This document shows, piece after piece, positions 1 through 7,122 of a stretch of DNA of 64,000 bases (positions within the stretch are counted from its first letter, which is position 1; the number at the start of each line of letters is the position of its first letter). The DNA lies in NCBI RefSeq assembly GCF_028649455.1, contig NZ_JAQSIO010000003.1, positions 496,001-560,000 on the forward strand, given 5' to 3'. This stretch comes from Curvibacter microcysteis (lineage in GTDB: Bacteria > Pseudomonadota > Gammaproteobacteria > Burkholderiales > Burkholderiaceae_C). A program made the position numbers and the translations under genes. The notes under the pieces are model-generated. The model did no database searches. It was not told the origin of the DNA and saw only the letters and a list, made by a program, of their open reading frames with translations.

Positions 1-491
1 TGCTTTCTCCCCTGACTGCCTCTGCTTTTGATCAGGCCAGCCTGCCTGAATCCGTTAAGGTGCCCACGGGCCACAAGGTCGTGCTGGAGACTGTGGGCAA
101 GGGCGAGATCACCTACGAATGCCGTGCCAAGAAGGACATGGCCGATCAGTTCGAATGGGTCTTTGTGGGCCCGGACGCCAAACTGATGACCCGCCAGGGT
201 CAGCCAATTGGCAAGTACTACGGCCCGCCGGCCACTTGGGAGGCCATGGATGGCTCCAAGGTCACGGCGACCCAACTGGCGGTGGCGCATGGTGGTGCTG
301 GCAACCTGCCGCTGCAACTGGTCAAGGCCAACCCGGCCATGGGCATGGGCGCCATGCAGGGCGTGGCCTACATCCAACGGGTGGCCACCCAAGGTGGCGT
401 TGCACCGACGGCGCCTTGCACGCAGGCGCAAGCCAGCCAGAAACAAATCGTGGGCTACCAAGCCGACTACATCTTTTGGCAAGTGCAATGA
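1..491 (+). CDS. DUF3455 family protein (5' end outside window)
   Basis: The reading frame is open to the left edge of the window (frame through position 3), so the true start and probably a signal peptide are missing. The visible part matches the DUF3455 pattern as I remember it: an early P-x-G-x-x-V segment, a TYECRA motif, a W-x-F-V-G-P-D-A segment, a G-x-H/Y-Y-x-P-x-W segment, and a C-terminal Y-x-A-D-Y-x-F-W ending. The two cysteines (in YECR and APCTQ) could form a disulfide in the periplasm. No enzymatic role is established for the family. It lies 50 bases upstream of an ECF sigma gene on the same strand, so it may be a target or partner of that regulator; this is inference. Confidence 0.8.
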   Translation, partial: LSPLTASAFDQASLPESVKVPTGHKVVLETVGKGEITYECRAKKDMADQFEWVFVGPDAKLMTRQGQPIGKYYGPPATWEAMDGSKVTATQLAVAHGGAGNLPLQLVKANPAMGMGAMQGVAYIQRVATQGGVAPTAPCTQAQASQKQIVGYQADYIFWQVQ

Positions 492-494
492 ACT

Positions 495-524
495 TGAAGC
501 CGGCCACGCCGTGATCCGGCTTCA
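495..524. terminator. 9-bp hairpin between DUF3455 gene and sigma gene
   Basis: TGAAGCCGG (495-503) pairs perfectly with CCGGCTTCA (516-524) around a 12-nt loop. It starts 4 bases after the DUF3455 stop codon and ends 17 bases before the sigma ATG. There is no T-run, so it is either a weak or Rho-assisted terminator, or an attenuator that lowers read-through into the sigma gene. Confidence 0.45.
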
Positions 525-541
525 TGCGCTAACCTGAACGC

Positions 542-1105
542 ATGCCACCCGAAGAAGCATTTGACTACGAAGCCACCCTGGCGGCCTGTGCACGCGGCCA
601 GGGAGCGGCTCTGCAACGTTTGTACACCCAGGAGAGCCCGCGCTTGCTGGGCGTGGTGCAGCGCATCGTGCGCAATCTCCCTCAGGCGGAAGACATCGTG
701 CACGACGCCTTCGTCAATATTTGGAACCGGGCCGGCAGTTACCAGCCGGGCAAGGGCAGCGCCCGTGGGTGGATTTACACCGTGGCGCGCAACCTGGCCT
801 TGAACGCCGTGCGTGATGGGGCGAGAGAAGTCGATGTCCCCGATGAAGCGTGGGCGGCGCTGGATGCCGAGACCTCCATGGCCGCTTGGCGCCATGTGGA
901 GGATCAATTTGAATGGCAGGACACCGCTGGGCGCATGGGCTTGTGCCTTGAGCGCCTGGAGCCTGTGCGCCGCAACTGTGTCTTGCACGCCTACTTGGAC
1001 GGCTTGTCCCATGCCGAGATCGCCCAACGCGTCGACGCCCCGCTGGGCACTGTGAAAGCTTGGATCAAACGCAGCCTCACGGCTTTGAAGGAGTGCTTGC
1101 AGTGA
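542..1105 (+). CDS. ECF-type RNA polymerase sigma factor
   Basis: A 187-aa protein with the two-domain ECF layout. Region 2 (about residues 22-92) contains the core-binding and -10 recognition motif DIVHDAFVNIW at 51-61. Region 4 (about 130-182) has a helix-turn-helix around 155-178 (GLSHAEIAQRV and GTVKAWIKRSL). It should direct RNA polymerase to a small stress or envelope regulon. The stop codon overlaps the GTG start of the next gene by 4 bases (GTGA), so the pair is translationally coupled. The partner is an RskA-type membrane anti-sigma factor, which implies release by a signal outside the cytoplasm. No good Shine-Dalgarno sequence precedes the ATG. A second sigma/anti-sigma pair lies 3.8 kb downstream. 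Confidence 0.9.
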   Translation: MPPEEAFDYEATLAACARGQGAALQRLYTQESPRLLGVVQRIVRNLPQAEDIVHDAFVNIWNRAGSYQPGKGSARGWIYTVARNLALNAVRDGAREVDVPDEAWAALDAETSMAAWRHVEDQFEWQDTAGRMGLCLERLEPVRRNCVLHAYLDGLSHAEIAQRVDAPLGTVKAWIKRSLTALKECLQ

Positions 1106-1809
1106 CGACCGAAGTGCCTGAAAGCGAGCCCAGCCGCGACGTGTTGGCCGGTGAATATGTGTTGGGGACGCTGTCAGCCGCCCAGCGCGATCAGCTGACG
1201 CGGCAGCGGCAGTCCGACCCGTTGCTGGATGCGGCCGTGACCGAGTGGGAAGAGGCCTTATTGCCTCTGACCGACCTGGTTGAGCCCTTGGCACCAGCCC
1301 CTCGTTTGTGGGTGCGCATCGAGCGCAGTTTGAATTTGGTCCAAGCCCAATTGCCCTGGTGGTTACGCCTGTGGGGCAATGTGGCTTGGTGGCGCGGGCT
1401 GTCGCTCGCCGCGGTGACGGCGACAGTGGCGATGGCCGTGGTGTTGATCACCCAAAGTCCCGCGCCAGAAGCTCGGTTCATGGTGGTTTTGGTGGCGCCG
1501 CAGGACAAGGCGCCGGGATGGGTGGTCCAAGTCAGTGACGACCGCCGCGTCAATTTGATCCCCTTGGGCAGTTTTGAGGTGCCACCCGACAAGGCCTTGC
1601 AGTTCTGGACCAAGGCAGACGGCTGGCAAGGGCCTGTGTCGCTGGGCTTGATCCAGCCTGGCAAAAAGACCCAAATTGATCTCAACCGTTTGCCGCAGTT
1701 GCAAAGCAATCAGCTGTTTGAGTTGACCTTGGAGCCCGCGACGGGTTCACCTACCAACAAGCCGACCGGGCCCATTCAGTTCATTGGGCGCGCGGTGCCC
1801 GTGATTTGA
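1102..1809 (+). CDS. Membrane anti-sigma factor, RskA C-terminal domain type
   Basis: I chose GTG at 1102, overlapping the sigma stop codon; an upstream ATG at 1060 would lie inside the sigma gene. The 235-aa protein has a cytoplasmic N-terminal half (L-x-G-E-Y-V-L-G-T-L-S start, typical of RskA-like factors), one transmembrane helix at about 98-117, and a periplasmic RskA domain with the pattern L-Q-F-W, then S-P-T-x-K-P-T-G-P-I near the end. There is no H-x3-C-x2-C zinc anti-sigma motif. It should hold the upstream ECF sigma factor at the membrane until a periplasmic signal releases it. The C-terminal domain resembles that of the second anti-sigma factor at 5528-6313, pointing to duplication. 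Confidence 0.85.
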   Translation: MTTEVPESEPSRDVLAGEYVLGTLSAAQRDQLTRQRQSDPLLDAAVTEWEEALLPLTDLVEPLAPAPRLWVRIERSLNLVQAQLPWWLRLWGNVAWWRGLSLAAVTATVAMAVVLITQSPAPEARFMVVLVAPQDKAPGWVVQVSDDRRVNLIPLGSFEVPPDKALQFWTKADGWQGPVSLGLIQPGKKTQIDLNRLPQLQSNQLFELTLEPATGSPTNKPTGPIQFIGRAVPVI

Positions 1810-1939
1810 GGTGGCCCTGGCGGCGTGTTCTAGAAGGTCATACCCGCCTGAGACAGAAGAATGGCTTAGGTGCTTATATGATTTTTTGTGGTTTGTTAGT
1901 CTAAAAATGTTGTTTTTAGTCAACCACGCTGGGATTGGT

Positions 1940-1968
1940 ATGACAAATTTTTCTCACGAAAGTACTAT
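1940..1968 (+). promoter_or_regulatory. Sigma70-like promoter for the chemoreceptor gene
   Basis: ATGACA at 1940-1945 (5 of 6 to the -35 consensus), a 17-bp spacer, then TACTAT at 1963-1968 (4 of 6 to the -10 consensus). It sits in an unusually AT-rich stretch (about 1870-1980) in an otherwise GC-rich window. The predicted start near 1975 falls at the foot of the first leader hairpin. A perfect dyad ACGAAA-N6-TTTCGT (1956-1973) overlaps the -10 and could be an operator. Confidence 0.5.
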
Positions 1969-1975
1969 TTCGTAC

Positions 1976-2065
1976 AAAGTAGCTTGAGGGACATCAAGCA
2001 AGTACTTTCGGTCCGCCGTCGCTCGGGACAAAGCACGGCGGCTCCTGTGTTTTTGCTTTCAGGAG
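1976..2065 (+). promoter_or_regulatory. Structured 5' leader with three hairpins, the last pairing with the SD
   Basis: Hairpin 1: AAAGTA+GCTTG (1976-1986) pairs with CAAGC (1995-1999) and TACTTT (2003-2008), 11 bp with a 3-nt bulge; the loop is AGGGACAT. Hairpin 2: CCGCCGT (2013-2019) with ACGGCGG (2035-2041), 7 bp; the 15-nt loop also carries GGGACA. Hairpin 3: CTCCTG (2042-2047) with CAGGAG (2060-2065), which covers the AGGAGG ribosome-binding site. A T-run at 2050-2054 follows hairpin 2. Both apical loops display GGA and the SD holds another. That layout fits CsrA/RsmA targets, or a translational riboswitch; neither is proven. Confidence 0.5.
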
Positions 2066-2074
2066 GGGAGTGTC

Positions 2075-3733
2075 ATGGGCTTTCTTTACCGTCTTCGGAC
2101 CCGCGCCAAACTGGCTTTCGCGTTCGCTGTGATCCTGACCTTGATGGTCGTATCCGGCGGCATCAGCCTTCACCAAGCGTCACGCATCAACGCCAGCACG
2201 GTGGACTTGGCAGACAACTGGTTGCCCAGTGTGAATCTCCTGGGGGACTTGAAAGAGGGGGCCAACCTGGTGCGCCGGGCTGAGTTCCGCCACCTGCTGG
2301 AGGACAGCCCTGAACAAAAAGCGGCGATGCAAAGAGCCATCCAGGGCGAGCGGGTGAAGTTTGAAAAAAAGCTTTCCCAGTACGCGTCCTTGGTCAATTC
2401 CGAGGAAGAAAAGCAGCTCTTTGACAAGATCACCAAGGCCTGGCAGACCTATGTTGACAAGACGCCTCAAGTCTTGGCGCTGTCCAGCCAGGGGCCCGAC
2501 GGGGTTACGCAGGCCAAGGCGCTGGCCTTTGGCGAGGGCTTCAAGGCCTTCAACGAGTTGATTTCGGTGCTGGAGAAAGACATTGCGCTCAACCGGGAGG
2601 GGGCCACCCGAACGGCCGAAGCTTCGCAAGACTACTTTGCCCATGCCAAGGCCATCATGCTGGGCTTCATGCTGTTGTCGCTGCTCTTCAGCATTGCCTT
2701 GGCTTGGGTGCTGACCCGTTCCGTGGTTCGACCCTTGGGCGCCGAGCCCCAGGAAATCAATGATTTGATGGAGCAACTCGCCGATGGGGACTTGCGAGCC
2801 ATCAACGTCCCTGAAGGCGTGTCGCAGCGCAGTGTGTTGGTGGCGGTGACCCGCTTGCAAGCCAAGCTCGAGGCTTCATTGGCGGAAGTGCGTGGGGCCA
2901 CGGATTCGGTGGCTGGTGCCTCTGAGCAGATCGCCCAGGGCAATGCCAACCTGGCATCCCGCACGGAAGAACAGGCCTCGGGCCTGGAGGAGACCGCGGC
3001 CTCCATCGAGCAGCTGACCGCTGCGGTTCAAGGCAGTTCCGAGAACGCGCGCAAGGCGGATCAGCTGGCCCGGGACGTCTCAACTGTGGCGACCGAGGGC
3101 GGCGAGGCGGTGCAAAACATGGTGCATTCCATGGCGCGCATTCAGGAGTCGAGCCGCCGGATTGCCGACATCATTGGGGTCATCGACGGCATTGCCTTCC
3201 AAACCAACATCCTGGCTTTGAATGCAGCGGTCGAGGCGGCGCGCGCCGGTGAGCAAGGGCGCGGCTTTGCGGTGGTGGCGTCCGAGGTGCGGGGCTTGGC
3301 GGGCCGCAGCGCGGAGGCCGCGCGGGAAATCAAAGCCTTGATCCTGCGCAGTGTGGAGGAGATCGATGGTGGCAGCACCCTGGCCGCCCAGGTGGGGCAA
3401 ACCATTGATTCGGTGGTGGTTCAGGTGCGCCACTTCTCAACCCTGGTGAGCGAGATCAGCTCGTCCAGCATGGAGCAAACCGAGGGCATCCGCCAAATCA
3501 ACGAGGCCATCGGGCGCTTGGACACGAATACCCAGCACAACGCCTCCTTGGTCGAAGAGACGGCATCGGCCGCCCAAAGTCTCAACCAACAGGCCCAGGC
3601 CTTGAGCCATGCGGTGTCCTATTTCAAACTGGACACCCTGCCGGAGTTGTCGGGCGCGTCTTTGAAGATGGTGGCTTCTGGCGGTGGCAGCGCAGGGGCC
3701 CGCACCACCTCGGTGGCACGCTTGCGCGCCTGA
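2075..3733 (+). CDS. Methyl-accepting chemotaxis protein
   Basis: A 552-aa transmembrane chemoreceptor. TM1 is about residues 12-32, the periplasmic ligand-binding region about 33-190 (helical, four-helix-bundle like), and TM2 about 192-214. A HAMP domain follows, starting with the R-P-L-G-A-E-P form common in beta-proteobacteria. The long cytoplasmic signalling coiled coil contains the conserved hairpin tip ([20 protein letters not shown]). It has no C-terminal NWETF-like CheR tether. It should relay an attractant or repellent signal to CheA/CheW. The start is the ATG at 2075, preceded by AGGAGGGG at 2061-2068, which is paired in a leader hairpin. No che genes are nearby. Confidence 0.93.
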   Translation: MGFLYRLRTRAKLAFAFAVILTLMVVSGGISLHQASRINASTVDLADNWLPSVNLLGDLKEGANLVRRAEFRHLLEDSPEQKAAMQRAIQGERVKFEKKLSQYASLVNSEEEKQLFDKITKAWQTYVDKTPQVLALSSQGPDGVTQAKALAFGEGFKAFNELISVLEKDIALNREGATRTAEASQDYFAHAKAIMLGFMLLSLLFSIALAWVLTRSVVRPLGAEPQEINDLMEQLADGDLRAINVPEGVSQRSVLVAVTRLQAKLEASLAEVRGATDSVAGASEQIAQGNANLASRTEEQASGLEETAASIEQLTAAVQGSSENARKADQLARDVSTVATEGGEAVQNMVHSMARIQESSRRIADIIGVIDGIAFQTNILALNAAVEAARAGEQGRGFAVVASEVRGLAGRSAEAAREIKALILRSVEEIDGGSTLAAQVGQTIDSVVVQVRHFSTLVSEISSSSMEQTEGIRQINEAIGRLDTNTQHNASLVEETASAAQSLNQQAQALSHAVSYFKLDTLPELSGASLKMVASGGGSAGARTTSVARLRA

Positions 3734-3770
3734 GTGCCGCGCCCCATACCCGACTGCGCCGTCAGGTTTT

Positions 3771-3798
3771 GCATCCAGCGGGGTGGGTGTCTGCGTAT
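3771..3798 (+). promoter_or_regulatory. Putative ECF-type promoter, ferritin-like/cytochrome/sigma operon
   Basis: GCATCC at 3771-3776 and CGTAT at 3794-3798 are spaced 17 bp apart, a typical ECF -35/-10 distance. Nearly the same arrangement (GCATCCAG, then GCGTAT) occurs at 6349-6375 before the second cytochrome gene, and at almost the same distance from the start codon (57 bases between CGTAT and the ATG here, 55 there). From memory, SigK-type ECF factors paired with RskA use a CCATCC-like -35 element. Assignment to the sigma factor at 4915-5496 is inference. Confidence 0.45.
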
Positions 3799-3855
3799 TG
3801 GTTGGAGAGGTCAACGTTGTTTGTTGCCTCGCCAACCCAATCAGCAGGAAACCCC

Positions 3856-4431
3856 ATGAACGCACTCCATCAAACCTCTGCCCGTCGCCAATTCCTGGGC
3901 GCCGGTGCCACCTTGTCGGCTGTGGCTGTGGCCATGCTCGGCGGACGCGAAGCCTTGGCCCAGGGCGCCATGGGCGATGTGGCCAAAGATGTGCAAATCC
4001 TCAATGTGGCCCTGGCCTTGGAGCACGAGGCCATCAACGCCTATCAGTTGGGCGCAGGCAGTGGCTTGCTGCAAAAGCCGGTGTTGGACGTTGCCGTGCT
4101 GTTCCAAAGCCACCACAAGGCGCATCGGGATGCGCTGGTGGCCACCATCCAAAAGCTGGGTGGGCAGGCTGTCGGCGAGAAGAAACTGGACGACTACGCC
4201 ATGGCGCTCAAGGCCAACACCTTGAAGAGTCAATCCGACGTCTTGGAATTGGCCGCCCGCCTGGAGCTTGGTGCCACCAATGCCTACCTGGGTGTGCTGC
4301 CATCCCTGGGCAACCGCGATCTGGCCAAGGTGGCGGCCCGTCTGGCTGCGGATGAAACGATGCACTACACCGTCTTGGTGTCCGCGCTGGGCAAGGCGCT
4401 GCCGACCCAGGCACTGAGCTTCGGCGCTTGA
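3856..4431 (+). CDS. Tat-exported ferritin-like domain protein
   Basis: A 191-aa protein. I chose the ATG at 3856, preceded by AGCAGGAA; a longer frame exists upstream but would put the signal sequence internally. The N-terminus is a twin-arginine signal (S-A-R-R-Q-F-L-G at 8-15, then a hydrophobic run to an A-L-A cleavage region at about 33-35). The mature part is a four-helix bundle of the ferritin-like (DUF4439/Dps-like) kind, with E57, H58 and E59 in the first helix, a histidine cluster in the second, and E-x-x-x-x-N-A-Y-L and D-E-T-M-H-Y in later helices that could form a di-metal site. Export by Tat suggests folding with metal in the cytoplasm. It is the first gene of a unit with a cytochrome c, an ECF sigma and an anti-sigma. 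Confidence 0.82.
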   Translation: MNALHQTSARRQFLGAGATLSAVAVAMLGGREALAQGAMGDVAKDVQILNVALALEHEAINAYQLGAGSGLLQKPVLDVAVLFQSHHKAHRDALVATIQKLGGQAVGEKKLDDYAMALKANTLKSQSDVLELAARLELGATNAYLGVLPSLGNRDLAKVAARLAADETMHYTVLVSALGKALPTQALSFGA

Positions 4432-4435
4432 AGAC

Positions 4436-4882
4436 ATGCGTCCATGGAGGGGGCCGCTTTGGCCCTTCAAGGCACGCTTGGGGCGAGGGCTGGCTGTGCT
4501 GGTCTGCGGGCTGGTCTTGACTCAAGGCCTCTGCGCTGGCGGGGCGTCAGGCCCTGCAGCCCAGAGTGCGGCCGCCGCCCAGTCTGTGCCCGTGCTGCGT
4601 GGGCAGACCTTGTACCAGGCGCGTTGTTCCGGCTGCCATGCCGTCGACGCGAATGACATCGGCCCATTGCACCGCGGTGTGCTGGGGCGGCGCGCCGGGA
4701 CGGTGCCCGGATTTGACTATTCGCCAGCGCTGCGTGCCAGCCGCTTGGTGTGGACGCGGCAAACATTGGACGCGTGGTTGCGAGACCCCGAGGCCCTGGT
4801 GCCGGGCCAAGGCATGGATGAGCAGGTGCTCGATCCCCAAGAGCGACAGGACCTGATCGTCTACCTGGCGTCCCTTCTGTAA
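4436..4882 (+). CDS. Mono-haem c-type cytochrome, periplasmic
   Basis: 148 aa with an N-terminal signal peptide or anchor (hydrophobic run about residues 18-33). The haem site is C64-S-G-C67-H68 and the likely distal ligand is M127 in the P-G-Q-G-M loop, as in class I cytochromes c. It starts 4 bases after the ferritin-like gene and is followed 32 bases later by an ECF sigma gene, so it is part of that unit. It is closely similar along its haem domain (CHAxDAN, YSPALRAS, LRDPEAL) to the cytochrome at 6431-6895. It probably carries electrons for an oxidative process in the periplasm; the partner is unknown. Confidence 0.88.
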   Translation: MRPWRGPLWPFKARLGRGLAVLVCGLVLTQGLCAGGASGPAAQSAAAAQSVPVLRGQTLYQARCSGCHAVDANDIGPLHRGVLGRRAGTVPGFDYSPALRASRLVWTRQTLDAWLRDPEALVPGQGMDEQVLDPQERQDLIVYLASLL

Positions 4883-4914
4883 GATGAATTCAACCGTTGC
4901 TCCCCACCTTTGCC

Positions 4915-5496
4915 ATGACATCCCCCAATGACAGTTCGCAGTCCCTGCTCACAGCGCTGCTGGCCCGTGTGGCGCAGGGTGATGAGCTGGCGCTCAAGCA
5001 GCTGTATGACCTCACCTCGGCGCGTTTCTACGGGCTGGCCTTGCGCATCGTGCGCGTGGGCGAGCTGGCCGAAGATGTGCTGCAGGAAAGTTACCTGAGC
5101 ATTTGGCGCTCTGCGGCTGACTTTCGGGCCAGCCTCAGCCCGCCTTTGGCGTGGATGGGTTTGATCGTGCGCAGCCGGGCACTGGACCTGCTGCGCCGCC
5201 GCAACGCCGAGCGCACGCCCTTGACTGACCCATTGGACGAGGTGATCGAAGACACCCTGGAAGGGGATTCTCCCGACCCTTTGCACAGCGCCGATGCCAG
5301 CCAGCAAGCCCGCGCTTTGCAGCAGTGTTTGAATCAGCTCAAAGGGCCGCAGCGCGAGGTCTTGAGCCTGGCCTACCTCCGTGAACTCAGCCACAGTGAA
5401 TTGGCTGAACAGCTCAAGCTCCCGCTGGGGACCATCAAAAGCTGGATTCGCCGTGGGTTGGAGCAGCTGCGGATGTGCATGGGGGCTTGGCAATGA
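4915..5496 (+). CDS. ECF-type RNA polymerase sigma factor (second copy)
   Basis: 193 aa from the ATG at 4915; a TTG at 4897 would add six residues with no support. Sigma region 2 carries the motif AEDVLQESYLSIWR. Region 4 has the helix-turn-helix LSHSELAEQLKLPLGTIKSW. The two ECF factors of this window share the same family and gene order (sigma, then RskA-like anti-sigma) but are clearly diverged. The gene is followed 31 bases later by its anti-sigma gene. Two GCATCC/CGTAT elements, before 3856 and before 6431, are candidate targets, which would make this an autoregulated operon. Confidence 0.9.
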   Translation: MTSPNDSSQSLLTALLARVAQGDELALKQLYDLTSARFYGLALRIVRVGELAEDVLQESYLSIWRSAADFRASLSPPLAWMGLIVRSRALDLLRRRNAERTPLTDPLDEVIEDTLEGDSPDPLHSADASQQARALQQCLNQLKGPQREVLSLAYLRELSHSELAEQLKLPLGTIKSWIRRGLEQLRMCMGAWQ

Positions 5497-5527
5497 TGCG
5501 CACGTTGTTGATGGATGGAGGCCGGGT

Positions 5528-6313
5528 GTGAACATCGTCCAAAACAAGATTCTGTTGCAACGGCTGGCGGCCAGCTATGGGCTGGGAACCCTGCAGGGCG
5601 GGGCGCGCCGGCGTTTTGAGGCACTGGCCCGGTCGCAGGCGCCAGTGCGTCAAGCCATACGCGAATGGCGGGAGCGTTTGGCGGGGCTGACCGAGCTGCA
5701 ACCCGTGGTCCGCCCGCCTGAGGTGGTGTGGCGGCGCATCGAGTTGGCCCTGAGCCTGGAGCGCGAAGAGCAGCGCCTGGCGCAAGCCCGCAAACCGACG
5801 GGTCTTGCACGACAACAACAGGCGCCATCCTCGCCATGGTGGCAGCGGCTCTGGGTGTGGCAGGGCTTCAGTGCCGCGGGGCTGGCCCTCGCGCTGTTGG
5901 CGTGGGTGGTGCCATGGCATGCCGGCAGTGATTCAAGCACGCAGGCCCGCTCGGCGGCAGAGGCGCCCACATCAGAGTCGCTGGCCTTGCTGCTGGATGC
6001 ACAAAATCAACCCGCCTGGCTGGCCAGCTGGGACGGGCGCCGCCAGCAGCTTCAGCTGCAAGACCTGCAGGGGCAAGCCGTTCCCCCGGGTCACTCTTTG
6101 CAAGTTTGGGCGATTCCTGCGCAGGGCGGCGTGCGCTCCTTGGCGGTGTTGGACGGTACTTCGGGGCCGCAGCGGGTGGCCGTGGCGGCCGACCGGGTGG
6201 ACGGTGTGACCGTCTTGGCGATCAGCCTGGAGGTCCAAGGAGGCGTGCCTGAGGCCGGCGGTCCGAAGGGGCCGGTGTTGTTCAAGGGCCCTTGGGTGCG
6301 CAAGACCGTCTGA
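5528..6313 (+). CDS. Membrane anti-sigma factor, RskA C-terminal domain type (second copy)
   Basis: 261 aa from GTG at 5528, chosen because GGAGG lies at 5517-5521 and the longer frame overlaps the sigma gene. The N-terminal cytoplasmic domain opens with L-L-Q-R-L-A-A-S-Y-G-L-G-T-L, a typical anti-sigma start. One transmembrane helix lies at about 112-131. The periplasmic RskA domain carries H-S-L-Q-V-W and a C-terminal G-G-P-K-G-P-V-L-F-K-G, the usual family ending. It should inhibit the sigma factor encoded just upstream. It has no zinc-binding cysteine motif. Confidence 0.85.
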   Translation: MNIVQNKILLQRLAASYGLGTLQGGARRRFEALARSQAPVRQAIREWRERLAGLTELQPVVRPPEVVWRRIELALSLEREEQRLAQARKPTGLARQQQAPSSPWWQRLWVWQGFSAAGLALALLAWVVPWHAGSDSSTQARSAAEAPTSESLALLLDAQNQPAWLASWDGRRQQLQLQDLQGQAVPPGHSLQVWAIPAQGGVRSLAVLDGTSGPQRVAVAADRVDGVTVLAISLEVQGGVPEAGGPKGPVLFKGPWVRKTV

Positions 6314-6348
6314 GCCCAGGCCTGGCTGGTGGGGCGGTTTGGCGGCCT

Positions 6349-6375
6349 GCATCCAGTGGCGCTTTTCATGCGTAT
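6349..6375 (+). promoter_or_regulatory. Putative ECF-type promoter before the second cytochrome gene
   Basis: GCATCC at 6349-6354 and CGTAT at 6371-6375 with a 16-bp spacer. The element matches the one at 3771-3798 in sequence (GCATCCAG and GCGTAT) and in distance from the start codon. The two cytochrome transcription units are therefore likely to be controlled by the same sigma factor. Confidence 0.45.
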
Positions 6376-6430
6376 CCCTTCTGTGGCGTGGCCCTGGGTC
6401 CGCGCCAGATGGCCCTCAGAAGGAGATGAC

Positions 6431-6895
6431 ATGGTGAAGTGGTTTGGCGCTTTGAATTCGTTTCGCGGCCCGCGAGTCGTCCAAGTCAGCGCTTTGACTT
6501 GGCTGCTGACGTTACATGGGCTGTCGGCCTGGGCACGTGCCCTGGCTGGGCCTGCTTCCGCGGATGAGCTTCGGCAGGCGGCTGCGATGTACGAGGCCCG
6601 CTGCGGCGGCTGCCACGCCATCGATGCCAACCGCGTGGGGCCGATGCACCGACAGCTTTTGGGGCGAACGGCTGGGCGTGTGCCTGGCTATGACTACTCG
6701 CCAGCCCTTCGGGCCAGTGGGCTGATCTGGGATGCCAAAAACCTGGACCTGTGGCTGCGTGACCCCGAGGCGCTGATTCCGGGTCAAAGCATGAACTACC
6801 GGGTTGATTCAGCAGAGGACCGGCGCCTGCTGATCGGGTACCTGGGCTCGGCTTCGGTGAGTGCGCCAAGCGCTGCGAGGAAGGCTCCAAATTAA
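6431..6895 (+). CDS. Mono-haem c-type cytochrome, periplasmic (paralogue)
   Basis: 154 aa from the ATG at 6431, which has a strong ribosome-binding site (AGAAGGAGA at 6418-6426). A longer frame from 6329 lacks one. The signal peptide covers about residues 14-39. The haem motif is C58-G-G-C61-H62 and the likely axial methionine is M121 in P-G-Q-S-M. It is a paralogue of the cytochrome at 4436-4882. It has its own ECF-like promoter and is followed by a strong terminator, so it is probably monocistronic. Confidence 0.88.
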   Translation: MVKWFGALNSFRGPRVVQVSALTWLLTLHGLSAWARALAGPASADELRQAAAMYEARCGGCHAIDANRVGPMHRQLLGRTAGRVPGYDYSPALRASGLIWDAKNLDLWLRDPEALIPGQSMNYRVDSAEDRRLLIGYLGSASVSAPSAARKAPN

Positions 6896-6950
6896 GGAGC
6901 AGGGCCCGATGGGGCTGGGTCAATCCGCTGTGGTCAGCGGAAAACAAAAA

Positions 6951-6972
6951 AGCCCCGACTGGCGGGGCTTTT
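6951..6972. terminator. Bidirectional intrinsic terminator
   Basis: AGCCCCG (6951-6957) pairs with CGGGGCT (6963-6969) around ACTGG. On the plus strand it is followed by TTTT. On the minus strand it is followed by a T-run made by the A-rich stretch 6941-6950. It ends the cytochrome transcript from the left and the tRNA-Ser transcript from the right. Confidence 0.9.
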
Positions 6973-7015
6973 AGGGGAATTTCAGGGCTTTTTTGAAAGC
7001 GCTGAAACGTAAACC

Positions 7016-7105
<90 letters not shown>

Positions 7106-7116
7106 GGAAGCCCTCA

Positions 7117-7122
7117 ACTATA
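7117..7122 (-). promoter_or_regulatory. Probable -10 box of tRNA-Ser
   Basis: TATAGT on the minus strand, 11 bases upstream of the tRNA 5' end. I do not see a convincing -35 at the usual distance, so this is a weak call. Confidence 0.3.

Noticed and set aside
1976-2065. c-di-GMP-I (GEMM) riboswitch in the chemoreceptor leader
   Set aside because: The GGGACAAAGC stretch is reminiscent, but the GEMM three-way junction and tetraloop-receptor elements cannot be drawn; described as an unassigned structured leader instead.
3797-3841. Leader hairpin ATTGGTTGG / CCAACC(C)AAT before the ferritin-like gene
   Set aside because: The left arm overlaps the proposed -10 (CGTAT), so it would not be fully transcribed; more likely a DNA dyad or chance.
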